Assembly (NCBI GenBank): GCA_023091735.1
Contig: JALKBU010000196.1
Coordinates: 1-62,586, forward strand
DNA length: 62,586 nucleotides
Origin: Trichomonas tenax
Lineage: Eukaryota; Parabasalia; Trichomonadida; Trichomonadidae
Reading direction: 5' to 3'
The notes under the pieces were generated by a model. The model was not told where the DNA came from, did not search any database, and saw nothing but the letters and a program-made list of their open reading frames with translations. Below are positions 1 to 10,069 of this stretch, piece after piece (the first letter of the stretch is position 1; every line of letters begins with the position of its first letter). The position numbers were made by a program, and so were the translations under genes.

Positions 1-420
1 CGATGTCAACATGAAAGTTTTCCATCATTTTTAAATTTTCATCATTATTATACAAAATCAATTTATTTCATTTTTTAATCATTATGATATAAAATCAATC
101 TATATCATTTTTTCATCATTATGATATGGAATCAATCTATCCTTTTTTTTTATCATTATTATATTACATCAATATATCTCATTTTTTCATCATTATTATA
201 CAAAATCAATATATCTCATTTTTTCATCATTATTATATCACATTAATCTATCTTTTTTTTCATCATTATTATACCAAATCAATCTATCTCATTTTTTCAT
301 CATTATGATAATGGATTAATCTATCTCATTTTTTCATTATTATGATATGGAATCAATCTATCTCATTTTTTCATCATTATTATATGAAATCAATCTATTT
401 TATTTGTTCTTTATTTACAT

Positions 421-526
421 TCAGCTCACCTCTATCTATAGCTGTTGAAAATAAATCTCTCGAGATCGTCCAATTCCTCATAGAAAAAGGTGCCGATGTC
501 AACATGAAAGTTTTCCATCATTTTTA
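421..526 (+). pseudogene. Ankyrin-repeat island 1 within the minisatellite
   Basis: About 30 codons reading SPLSIAVENKSLEIVQFLIE then a KGADVN-type turn and an immediate stop (VFHHF, TAA). This is most of one ankyrin helix-turn-helix repeat, from the PL of the first helix to the ADVN loop, of the kind found in trichomonad DUF3447/ankyrin proteins. It is preceded by a T-rich tract ending in CATTCAG and followed by AAAGTTTTCCATCATTTTTAAA. The same borders recur in the other islands. It has no start codon of its own and cannot be a complete protein. Confidence 0.8.
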
Positions 527-1507
527 AATTTTCATCATTATTATACCAAATCAATCTATCTCATTTTTTCATCATTATGATAATGGATTAATATATCTCA
601 TTTTTTCATCATTATGAAAATGGATTAATATATCTCATTTTTTCATCATTATTATATAAAATCAATCTATCTTATTTTTTCATCATTATTATATCACATC
701 AATCTATCTCATTTTGTCATCATTATTATATCACATTAATCTATCTCATTTTTTTATCATTATTATATGAAATCAATCTATCTCTTTTTTTCATCATTAT
801 TATACAAAATCAATCTATCTCATTTTTTCATCATTATTATATTACATCAATCTATCTCATTTTTTCATCATTATTATATTACATCAATCTATCTCATATT
901 TTCATCATTATTATTCGGAATCAATCTATCTCATTTTTTCATCATTATTTTTCGGAATCAATTTATCTTATATTTTCATCATTAATATATGAAATCAATC
1001 TATCTCATTTTTTCATCACTATTATATAGAATCAATCTATCTCTTTTTTTCATCACTATTATCCAAAATCAATATATTTCATTTTTTAATCATTTTGATA
1101 ATGGATTAATCTATCTCATTTTTTCATCATTATTATATGGAGTCAATCTATCATATTTTTTCATCATTATTATATTACATCAATCTATCTCATTTTTTCA
1201 TCATTATTATACAAAATCAATCTATCTCATTTTTTCATTATTATTTTATCAAATCAATTTATCTCATTTTTTCATCATTATTATATGAAATCAATCTATC
1301 TCATTTTGTCATCATTATTATATGGAATCAATCTATCTCACTTTTTCATCACTATTATGCAAAATCAATCTATCTCATTTTTTCATTATTATGATATGGA
1401 ATCAATCTATCTCATTTTTTCATCATTAATATATGAAATCAATCTATCTCATTTTTTCATCATTATTATATGAAATCAATCTATTTTATTTGTTCTTTAT
1501 TTACATT

Positions 1508-1612
1508 CAGCTCACCTCTATCTATAGCTGTTGAAAATAAATCTCTCGAGATCGTTCAATTCCTCATAGAAAAAGGTGCCGATGTCAACATGAAAGTTTT
1601 CCATCATTTTTA
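1508..1612 (+). pseudogene. Ankyrin-repeat island 2 within the minisatellite
   Basis: Nearly identical to island 1 at about 421-526, including the same leader, the SPLSIAVENKSLEIVQFLIE reading frame and the same VFHHF-stop tail. The near-identity shows that an ankyrin-plus-array segment of roughly 1.1 kb was duplicated recently. Confidence 0.8.
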
Positions 1613-1853
1613 AATTTTCATCATTATTATACAAAATCAATTTATTTCATTTTTTCATCATTATTATATTACATCAATCTTTCTCATTTTTTCATCATTA
1701 TTATATCACATTAATCTATCTCATTTTTTTATCATTATTATATGAAATCGATCTATCTCATTTTTTCATTATTATGATATGGAATCAATCTATCTCATTT
1801 TTTCATCATTATTATATGAAATCAATTTATTTTATTTGTTTTTTATTTACATT

Positions 1854-1959
1854 CAGATCACCTCTATCTATAGCTGTTGAAAGACAATCTTTTGAGATCA
1901 TTCAATTCCTCGTAGAAAGTGGTGCCAATGTCAACATGAAAGTTTTCCATCATTTTTAA
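1854..1959 (+). pseudogene. Ankyrin-repeat island 3 within the minisatellite
   Basis: Same borders and length as islands 1 and 2, but diverged in sequence: SPLSIAVERQSFEIIQFLVE followed by SGANVNMK and a stop. The substitutions are conservative for an ankyrin fold, so this repeat was distinct before the array spread, or it diverged earlier than islands 1 and 2. Confidence 0.8.
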
Positions 1960-3382
1960 ATTTTCATCATTATTATACAAAATCAATCTATCTCATTTTT
2001 TCATCATTATTATATTACATCAATCTATCTCATTTTTTCATCATTATTATATGAAATCAATCTATCTCATTTTTTCATCATTATTATACAAAATCAATCT
2101 ATCTCATTTTTTCATCATTATGATAATGGATTAATATATCTCATTTTTTCATCATTATGAAAATGGATTAATATATCTCATTTTTTCATCATTATTATAT
2201 AAAATCAATCTATCTCATTTTTTCATCATTATTATATCACATTAATCTATCTCATTTTTTTATCATTATTATATGGAATCAATATATCTCATTTTTTCAT
2301 CATTATTATATGAAATCAATCTATCTCATTTTTTCATCATTATTATATTACATCAATCTATCTCATTTTTTCATCATTATGATAATGGATTAATCTATCT
2401 CATTTTTTTATCATTATTATATCACATCAATCTATCTCATATTTTCATCATTATGATGATGGATTAATCTATCTCATTTTTTTATCATTATGATAATGGA
2501 TTAATCTATCTCATTTTTTCATCATTATGATATAGAATCAATCTATCTCATTTTTTCATCACTATTATACAAAATCAATCTATCTCATATTTTCATCATT
2601 AATATATGACATCAATCTATCTCATTTTTTCATCATTAATATATGAAATCAATCTATCTCATTTTTTCATCATTATTATATTACATCAATCTATCTCATT
2701 TTTTCATCATTATTATATGAAATCAATCTATCTCATTTTTTCATCATTATTATATGGAATCAATCTATCTCATTTTTTCATCATTATTATATGAAATCAA
2801 TCTATCTCATTTTTTCATCATTATTATATCACATCAATCTATCTCATTTTTTCATCATTATTATATCACATCAATCTGTCTCATTTTTTCATCATTATTA
2901 TATGAAATCAATCTGTCTCATTTTTTCATCATTATTATATTACATCAATCTATCTCATTTTTTCATCATTATTATATGGAATCAATCTATCTCATTTTTT
3001 CATCATTATTATATCACATCAATCTATCTCATTTTTTCATCATTATTATATCACATCAATCTATCTCATTTTTTCATCATTATTATATCACATTAATCTA
3101 TCTCATTTTTTCATCATTATTATATAAAATCAATCTATCTCATTTTTTCATCATTATTATATGGAATCAATCTATCTCATTTTTTCATCATTATTATATG
3201 GACTCAATCTGTCTCATTTTTTCATCATTATTATATGAAATCAATCTATCTCATTTTTTCATCATTATTATATGAAATCAATCTATCTCATTTTTTCATC
3301 ATTATTATATGGAATCAATCTGTCTCATTTTTTCATCATTATTATATGAAATCACTCTATTTTATTTGTTCTTTATTTACAT

Positions 3383-3462
3383 TCAGCTCACCTCTATCTA
3401 TAGCTGTTGAAAATAAATCTCTCGAGATCATTCAATATCTAAAATCAATGAACGCCTCTTAA
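3383..3462 (+). pseudogene. Terminal ankyrin island (island 4), end of locus A
   Basis: Starts like islands 1 and 2 (SPLSIAVENKSLEIIQYL) but ends KSMNAS-stop instead of GADVNMK. That looks like the natural C-terminal repeat of an ankyrin protein, because the terminal module of the neighbouring older locus (5745-5825) ends KSNGATT-stop. The 37-nt array stops just before this island, so 3462 is the 3' boundary of the composite locus. Confidence 0.75.
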
Positions 3463-4275
3463 ATTCAATTATGTAAATATTTGAAAGGATTATACGATTT
3501 TAATTTATCAATTATTTTTTTCCCATTTTGCAAAATGCATAACATTGTCAGTAAATGATCCTCAACTGAAAATACGTTATTTTAGTACCTCAAAAAAATG
3601 GTCTCGGAATATTATTTGCGTTTTTTTACACTACATTTAGATATTTAACAAACAATCATGTAACATACTATTACTTAACTGTCCATAGAATCTGCTCACA
3701 CTAAATTTATCAATATTTTCGCATTTTAATCTCGAGATATTTCTTCATTTTTAGCAAAGAAGTCAATTTTACTTCGCATTGAAAGGGCAGTGCCTCTATC
3801 GAATTTAAATGAGTACCTTGTCTCAAAAACATAGCACAATTTGTTGAAATCCAACAAACGATAAGTTTTGAATTGAAAATAATCGTATGCTAGATAATTA
3901 TTTTCTCCCTTCCAACACATATAATATGAGTAAACATATACAGAATTTGGCCAACGAATTTTCATCATTAAGGTTAAATTTTTCGATACAACTATGCAAT
4001 TTATCACTTGGAAACCCCACAGAAAAGTATGTTTCAATCACATAAAATGTCCAAGCATTAACATTACATGAAGTCCTCCTTAGATAAACTGCAAATTTCA
4101 TTGAGTCCACAAAAAGGCTAATACAGCATACAGAGAAGGTAATAAGCAAATTCTCTTATTCTTTCATATCATAAATAACATCAAAAGCATTTGCTAACAA
4201 ATGGCGTTGAAAAAGTTCTAAAATTTTAAAAGGATAGCATAATTATTATATTAGGTGCTCTTAAATCTTTTCAAA
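3463..4275. other. Spacer between ankyrin loci A and B
   Basis: No convincing gene. Two overlapping minus-strand ORFs (3726-4037 and 3898-4149) share coding-like composition and could be pieces of one frameshifted gene, but I recognise no domain in either. The 5' part (3463-3720) is plain AT-rich sequence. Confidence 0.4.
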
Positions 4276-4860
4276 ATGTTATTTGAGCGGCAAAACTCTG
4301 ATTATAAACCTCGAAACGAAGACCTTGATGTTGCCTTCAATCATAGACATTCTAGCATTAAACAATCCGATATTATTAATGTTTATACGCCCGGAACAAT
4401 ATTCCACTATTTTGTGTGGAACAAACACGAAGATCTTCAGATAGAAACAATGAAAGAATCCTTTGATATTAATCAAGAAGCGGATGATGAATCCTCAATA
4501 ATTTATGGATTATCATTGATTGATGTTGCATGTAAGTATGGATCAGAAAAATGTTTCAAACTTCTTAAATTGATGGGAAGCAAAATTAATATTAAAACAT
4601 TTGTTTATGCTGTTGAAGGAGGTAACAAAAACATCATAATATCATTATATAATGATGGCCATGAAATATCAGATGAAGATTTAGATGCTGCAATTACTTT
4701 TCACCACAATGATATTTTCAATTGGTTCCTGGAACAAAAAGGATTCATTGGAGAGCTAATTACAGCAAAGTACTTTTACTATGGAGATTTTGAGGCTTTT
4801 TTATTTCTTAATGAAAATATGATTGGAGTTAATTTAACATTTTGGTATAACGTCTGTTAA
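4276..4860 (+). pseudogene. DUF3447/ankyrin-type protein, truncated (locus B)
   Basis: A 194-codon ORF from the first ATG (MLFERQNSDYKPRNEDLDV). It resembles the N-terminal half of trichomonad DUF3447 proteins: a PRNEDL segment, then YGLSLIDVACKYGSEKCFKL (an ankyrin-like repeat), GSKINIKTFVYAVEGGNKNI and further degenerate repeats before TAA. A closely similar segment lies on the other strand at 36772-37200 (IDYTPRNEDLKIV, LSLIDVACKYGSEKCFEYL). The upstream sequence reads LLNLFK in frame but meets a stop within a few codons, so the family's N-terminus is missing. The canonical ankyrin repeats that should follow are only present as scattered modules downstream. I infer a broken gene; a short expressed protein cannot be excluded. 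Confidence 0.65.
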
Positions 4861-5825
4861 TCGGATATGAACATAATCACATTATGGTATCAATAAATCT
4901 GATTTGATTATCACTGTGATTTTAATCAATCAATCAAATTTGTTCATCATTATTTAATTCTGCGTTATCAATTGCAGCTGAAATGAAATCTCTCGAAATT
5001 GTTCATTATCTGGTTAAGCGCAGCGCTGATGTCAACATCAAATTGATCAATCATTCATATGCTATTATTAACATGATATGGAATCAATCAGTTACAATTA
5101 ATCATCGTGATAATTTTGGTTAAATCAAACACATTTGATCATCGTTATAATATTACATCTATCATTCCCATTTAATTATCATAATGCTATGCCATCTTTC
5201 AAGAACATTTAAGCATCATTATGATTTGAAATCAATCAGCTTCACTTTGTCATCGTTATGTTATGAAAGCAATCAATCAAATTTTGTCATCATCATTATT
5301 TGAATCTCCATTATCAATTGCCGTTAAAATGAATTCTCTAGAAATTGTTCAATATTTAGTTGAGCAAGGCGCTGATGTCAATGTCGACTTAATCAATTAA
5401 TCACATTTTATCATCGTTATGATATAAAATACATCAATCACATTTAATCATCATTATGATATAAAATCGATCGTCCACGTATGATCTTCATTACATTTTT
5501 TGATCAATCAAACTCATTTAATCATCAAAATGACATAGAGCTGATTCTCATTGGGATATGAAATCAATAAGTCGCATTTGTTCATCACTATAATGTTGCA
5601 TCAACCATCCATATTTAATCATCATTATCATATTGCATAAATCAATTATTTTCAATCATCATTATAACATTGCATTAATCATTCACATTCATTCATCATA
5701 TTGGCGTACAATCAATCAGTCAAATATGATCATCGCTGTGATATGTGTCTCCATTATCAATTGCAATTGAAATGAAATCTGTCGAAATCATTCAATTTTT
5801 AAAATCTAATGGTGCCACTACATGA
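4861..5825 (+). pseudogene. Decayed ankyrin modules with degenerate minisatellite spacers (locus B tail)
   Basis: Three ankyrin-coding islands are visible: about 4962-5040 (SALSIAAEMKSLEIVHYL), about 5308-5398 (SPLSIAVKMNSLEIVQYL, then GADVN) and about 5745-5825 (SPLSIAIEMKSVEIIQFL, ending KSNGATT and TGA). Between them are loosely repeated blocks of the form TCATCATTATGATATGAAAT and ATCAATCACATTTAATC. These look like an older, mutated version of the spacer that forms the clean 37-nt array in locus A. Order and polarity match locus A, so the two loci appear to be paralogous copies at different stages of decay. Confidence 0.7.
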
Positions 5826-6175
5826 TATTCTTATTATAAAACATGGTACCAATCCAATTTTGATGCGTGTTTCACACCGTCTAGAAGAAGTCATATATTT
5901 TGAAATACAGTTCAGAAAAATGGAATTAAAATCAAAATTGGTTCCACATCTCTAGAATCATATCATGTATGCCTCAGAAGCTTTTCAGGATACTTCCAAA
6001 AGTTGAGCACGCTTTTACCGACTTTTTCAAAGCAATATACCAAAATCAGCACCAACATAGTTTTAGTTTAATGAGAATTAGTATCACCCCCTGCTTTATT
6101 AAATAAAATTTAGTGTTGCCCCCTATTTTATTAAAATGAAAATTCCTCGAAGTGAACGTTTAAAATTTAAAAATC
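5826..6175. other. Spacer upstream of the condensin H2 gene
   Basis: AT-rich, no ORF. A short near-duplicate pair lies at 6075-6135: agtatcacccc-ctgctttatta and agtgttgcccc-ctattttatta. I see no clear TGNCANGTAAA motif here. Confidence 0.5.
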
Positions 6176-7810
6176 ATGGATGGATCTTTGAGCCAATCAG
6201 CCGCTGTTTCGCAGAGCCAGGCTATAGATCCGGAGCGCTTTCAGGAGCTGCTTCGTCCGATTCGCGAACTTTCGGCTGTTTGGAACATCCAACTCGGTGA
6301 AGTTTTGGATAATTATCTCGAAGCTATCTCAAATATCGATTTAACACAGGAATTCAATCCGGATATTCTCAATTTTTCACAGGCTGGTCTTCTTATCCAA
6401 GGAACAACACATATTTACGCTAAAAAAGTCAAACATCTTTACGATCTCGTTACAAATTCCGTTACATTGCCTGATACCGAAGAAGGAGAGAAACAAAACA
6501 AGAAGAGAACACGAAAGGTCATAGAATGGGTCCAAGATGACAAACTGGCGCCGATTGACGATCCAGATATCTGCGATACAACAGTTATGGACGTCGAAGA
6601 GCCAAGATTGGAGATCACCACAATGCCAAAGATCCCTTTCTGCCTTTTACATTCTTTAGATGCGAAAACTCAAACAGGAGAAAATAATTATCGCATTTAT
6701 AAAGTTCCAAACCAAGAAAATGGTGTTATTATTCTCGACGGATCACAGAACTTCACAGATTTCACACCACAAGATCCGCATTTAGATCTCCTTGCTCCAG
6801 ACTTAGAAGATGACAACGCGGTCCAAAACAAACTAATTTTGGACAGCCCACAGCCTCCTTCGATGGATGACGACATGCCGATGCCAGACACTGATAATTT
6901 GCCTCCTGTTGATGATTCAGCACCACCAATGCCTGGAACAACAGAAGAACACGAAGAAACAGTTGAAGCAGTTAAAGAAAAGGCTCCTTCTAAGCCAGAA
7001 CCAAAGAAACGTGAAAAAAAGAAGAAAGAATCGAAGCCATATAAGTTGCTTGATCCTGATGATACAAATCTCACATTTACATCGATTCCATTTAAGCCAC
7101 TCACTCGCACGCACATTCCAAAGTCTTTTGACGATATCCCTGAAGAGCCAACATCATTCACGAAGCCTTTCAACCTTGAAATATTTGGAGGACTCTTCGA
7201 GAGAATCAAGAACTACCGCGAGAAACTGGAACATGAACAAGACATCAGAGATGTTGAAGCTATCCCTGTCGACAAAGGCAGAGAACATATTGCAAGAGAT
7301 ATCGAGATTTACACAGAAGCGCCACCGCCAGCGATGGAGGATTCTGAAGATGAACTTCCTCCACCACCATCAATGCCAGGAATTGAAGAACCGGTTGATC
7401 CATCTACGAAATACGCGGAAATCTGCAAACTCGCTGTTGAGCAGATGATTCTTGATGGCCAGAAGCAGACAATTGCAAGTGAAAGTGTCAAGAAACTCAG
7501 CGAGTGGGAAAAGAAGATTTCTCCAGTCCTCGAAAATGAGTCAAAGAGAAGGAAATTTGATATTACAGAAACAAGAAAATGGATCGTTAACACTGTTCAT
7601 GATAAAGGCGGTGAAGCAACGCTTTCTAACTTAACAGCTGGACTTTTGACTCATGAAGTTTCAAGAGTCTTTTATTCATCTTTGATGCTCGCGAACACGA
7701 ATGATATTAACATCGAGAAAATTGGTGATGAATCAGGTGATTTCTCGATCAAACTATTGAGACCAAAGGATGATATTCTCAAATCTTTGGCGGATGATGA
7801 AAGAGATTGA
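6176..7810 (+). CDS. Condensin-2 complex subunit H2 (kleisin-beta, NCAPH2)
   Basis: A 544-residue nuclear kleisin, expected to bridge the SMC2/SMC4 heads of condensin II during chromosome compaction. The N-terminal block is characteristic of CND-H2: residues about 25-85 read LLRPIRELSAVW, then LGEVLDNYLEAIS, a hydrophobic AGLLIQGTTHIYAKKVKHLY stretch and DLV, the segment that contacts the SMC2 neck. The middle (about 100-400) is acidic, Pro-rich and probably disordered, with a Lys-rich tract near 275. The C-terminus (about 410-520: ITETRKWIVNTV, GGEATLSNLTAGLLTHEV, VSRVFYSSLMLA) fits the kleisin winged-helix fold that binds the SMC4 cap. The start is the first in-frame ATG, 50 nt after an AT-rich spacer. 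Family assignment is strong. H2 rather than H rests on the N-terminal block. Confidence 0.85.
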   Translation: MDGSLSQSAAVSQSQAIDPERFQELLRPIRELSAVWNIQLGEVLDNYLEAISNIDLTQEFNPDILNFSQAGLLIQGTTHIYAKKVKHLYDLVTNSVTLPDTEEGEKQNKKRTRKVIEWVQDDKLAPIDDPDICDTTVMDVEEPRLEITTMPKIPFCLLHSLDAKTQTGENNYRIYKVPNQENGVIILDGSQNFTDFTPQDPHLDLLAPDLEDDNAVQNKLILDSPQPPSMDDDMPMPDTDNLPPVDDSAPPMPGTTEEHEETVEAVKEKAPSKPEPKKREKKKKESKPYKLLDPDDTNLTFTSIPFKPLTRTHIPKSFDDIPEEPTSFTKPFNLEIFGGLFERIKNYREKLEHEQDIRDVEAIPVDKGREHIARDIEIYTEAPPPAMEDSEDELPPPPSMPGIEEPVDPSTKYAEICKLAVEQMILDGQKQTIASESVKKLSEWEKKISPVLENESKRRKFDITETRKWIVNTVHDKGGEATLSNLTAGLLTHEVSRVFYSSLMLANTNDINIEKIGDESGDFSIKLLRPKDDILKSLADDERD

Positions 7811-8263
7811 TCTTAAAACGTGTGTTTATTTAAATTCTCAAATAATTTTTTTCTAATTTGTGTTAAGACTATAAAAACAATCTATCCAGTAGTAGCTTTA
7901 ATTTTTTCGATTAGAAACCGAGGCAATTCTTTTCTTTTTGAATCAAATATCAAAGATATTCTGTTTAAACAGATGTTCATCAATAAGCACGATAAAATTT
8001 TTATGTAAAAGTTATTGGAAGCAATATCAATCGATCAAATAGTGCAAAACACAAATATATTATAACATCTATAATTTTATTATAAAGGATAATTTCTATA
8101 CTAAATTTGAATATAAATCTTTTATTTTAGTTGATGTTTGCTGCGCTTTTAGATTATTTTAAATAATAACAAAATATCGAAGATATGTTGTTTTTAATGA
8201 TATATGACATTTTGGGGTACTGCTTTAAAAAATTTTTATGAATACTTTTTTCATTTTTTATTG
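7811..8263. other. Spacer between condensin H2 and the tether-like gene
   Basis: AT-rich 3' and 5' flanks. A 62-codon ORF at 7820 has the composition of noncoding sequence. Nothing else is recognised. Confidence 0.5.
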
Positions 8264-10069
8264 ATGGATGTCGATGAATCTTTATTGATTGAAATTTTAG
8301 AATCTCTTGGATCCGAAAATCTTCTGGACCAAAAAGAGTTTTTCTCGCAATTAAGTCAAACAAATCAAAATCAGATACAGTTATTAAATCAGCAACTGAA
8401 TGAAATTCATCAAAACTACGAAAATTCGGTAAAAAAACATGAAATTGCAGAAATAGATATAAAAGATGAATTAGACAACACCAAGCAACAGTTAGAGTCG
8501 ATTTGTACCGAAATGAAAGATCCTGTGAACGAATTAACACAATTCCTCGATAAAACAAAGGATTTCGAAGATTATTCGAATGTAGAGCTTTACAAGAAAC
8601 TTGTTGGCATTGCAGAAATTGTTACAAATCCATCTCAAGATATTCGACAAAAAGGGATTCAAGATGTTGCGGCTTTGATCAAGAAAGAATCGAATCAATT
8701 CATTAACGAAATCAGATCCACTGCTTACACAGATATTGAATCTATGATCAGACATTTCTCTGTTTCCACGCCAAACGCGTTAAAACAGATCTTCTACACC
8801 AAAGGAACAACAGCAGCAATGAAAGCCACAAAGTTTTACTCGTTGATTGAGAACATACAAATCGATCCTGAGTGGACAACAAGTGTCGCAGGGTGTGCTT
8901 ATAAGATCTATAAATCGAGGATGAAATTCCACGCAGAAAGGACAGAAGTCAAAGTCAACAGCAGCTATATAACACTGATTATCAATCTCCTCAAGAACAC
9001 AATACAATCTGCTTCTTATGTTCTTTTGGCTGTTGAAAAGCAATTCAAGAATAACGATTTAATGCTGAACTTCTCGAATATGATTTTCGGCGGTGCATGC
9101 GATCTTTTAAAGGAAATGGCCGACACACAGAACATTCACAGCCTTCGTGCTATTTTTACTGAAGGTGCAGCTTTCGATGATTGGTCCAAGGATGTTGATA
9201 TTCTTCAAATACCAAATCTTTGTCCAATCCTCTACGAAAAGTTTGGCGCTGAATGGGATTCATTGGAATTTGAATCTTTCAAGTTCACTTTCGATGACAT
9301 GATTGCTTCAACGCCAGCCGATGATGTTGCAATTTCACTCACAACAATGATCAACGGAATGTACAATGCTTCTCCGGAAACTCTTAAAGACTCACAGAAG
9401 ATGAGACACTTCAGAGGATCTTTAGTTCTTTGCCAAAGATTTGTTGAATCAAGACTTGAAGAGGAAATCAAAAATTACGCGAAACTCTCTGATTCATGTG
9501 CATACGTTAACGCAATGTACTTGATGGCGATGCAGGTGAGAGTTTTCTATGATATGTCTGATCAAACATGCAATGATCTTTTGACAGACTCTGAAAATAT
9601 CATCAAGAAATGCCACGATTTTTCTGCGAATATGGGTGCAATTGTTGAAGCTCATTTCGAGCAAAATGCCAAAAGTTACATCATGTGCAAGTCAATTAAG
9701 CCAGTGAATGGCCCTGTTTCGCCTGAAATTACTGCAGCACTTGATACAATCGCTCCAATGATTGCTGTAGTCAGAAAAACGCTTCACAAGCATCTTTATG
9801 AATTATCTTTTATTTCATCAATACAAAAGAAGATTGATGATGTTCTCTATAGACACGTTGTGAAAAACACTTCTTTCAAGGCTAAGGAAATCATTGATCA
9901 GTTCTCTATCGACTTGGACGCAATCATTTTATGTGTTGGAGGTGATGACATGCGTAAGCTCAGAAGTGCAAAAGTTATCCTGACTCAGAAAGAAGAGAAG
10001 TTCTTAGATGTCGAACTATCAGAGTCCGATATCCAAAAGTTAATGATTCTTGCAGGAATGGGTGGATAA
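8264..10069 (+). CDS. Possible RINT1/Tip20-like vesicle tethering protein
   Basis: A 601-residue helical protein. An upstream ATG at 8204 would add 20 residues of Phe/Tyr-rich sequence that looks like translated leader, so I prefer 8264 (MDVDESLLIEILESL). Residues about 20-95 form a coiled coil rich in Gln/Asn. There follows a linker with ELYKKLVGIAEI and a segment ending TDIESMIRHFSVSTP. This layout resembles the coiled coil, short helical linker and 'DFE...I.WP' pattern of RINT1/Tip20 (Dsl1/NRZ complex, Golgi-to-ER retrograde tethering, CATCHR family). The last 120 residues (AKEIIDQFSIDLDAIILCVG and then LSESDIQKLMILAG) also fit a CATCHR C-terminal bundle. This is pattern-level resemblance only; another tethering subunit or an unrelated helical protein is possible. 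Confidence 0.4.
   Translation: MDVDESLLIEILESLGSENLLDQKEFFSQLSQTNQNQIQLLNQQLNEIHQNYENSVKKHEIAEIDIKDELDNTKQQLESICTEMKDPVNELTQFLDKTKDFEDYSNVELYKKLVGIAEIVTNPSQDIRQKGIQDVAALIKKESNQFINEIRSTAYTDIESMIRHFSVSTPNALKQIFYTKGTTAAMKATKFYSLIENIQIDPEWTTSVAGCAYKIYKSRMKFHAERTEVKVNSSYITLIINLLKNTIQSASYVLLAVEKQFKNNDLMLNFSNMIFGGACDLLKEMADTQNIHSLRAIFTEGAAFDDWSKDVDILQIPNLCPILYEKFGAEWDSLEFESFKFTFDDMIASTPADDVAISLTTMINGMYNASPETLKDSQKMRHFRGSLVLCQRFVESRLEEEIKNYAKLSDSCAYVNAMYLMAMQVRVFYDMSDQTCNDLLTDSENIIKKCHDFSANMGAIVEAHFEQNAKSYIMCKSIKPVNGPVSPEITAALDTIAPMIAVVRKTLHKHLYELSFISSIQKKIDDVLYRHVVKNTSFKAKEIIDQFSIDLDAIILCVGGDDMRKLRSAKVILTQKEEKFLDVELSESDIQKLMILAGMGG

Larger units (their letters stand above)
1..3370 (+). repeat. 37-nt minisatellite array, about 80 copies
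   Basis: A head-to-tail array with a 37-nt period runs from about base 37 to 3370. Each unit contains a block close to TCATTTTTTCATCATTATTA, followed by an ATAT and a variable triplet (gaA, ggA, cacA, tacA) and then ATCAATCTATC. The array is most regular from 2600 to 3370. It is interrupted by four ankyrin-coding islands (about 421-526, 1508-1612, 1854-1959, 3383-3462), and the tail of a fifth is at 1-36. Because 37 is not a multiple of three, reading the array moves through all three frames and repeats every 111 nt. The plus strand is therefore open for long stretches (for example 2754-3275, 173 codons) as an Ile/Phe/Ser/Tyr-rich 37-residue peptide repeat. I treat those ORFs as by-products, not genes. 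Confidence 0.93.

Noticed and set aside
510..1508. Minisatellite spacers as spliceosomal introns joining ankyrin islands
   Set aside because: No GTATGT-type donor or ACTAACACACAG-type acceptor, and joining at the obvious GT/AG positions does not keep the ankyrin frame.
126..3462. Overlapping ORFs of 60-173 codons in the array as genes
   Set aside because: They are the three frames of the 37-nt repeat and share one peptide; composition and overlap mark them as by-products.
3726..4149. Two overlapping minus-strand ORFs as a gene
   Set aside because: Some coding character but no recognisable domain, and frames conflict; noted only within the spacer entry.
4127..4150. ATACAGAGAAGG resembling the U6 snRNA ACAGAGA box
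   Set aside because: The following bases do not match U6 (no AGCATGGCCCC-type region).
6697..7209. 170-codon minus-strand ORF inside condensin H2
   Set aside because: A shadow of the coding strand in its low-complexity Pro/Asp part.
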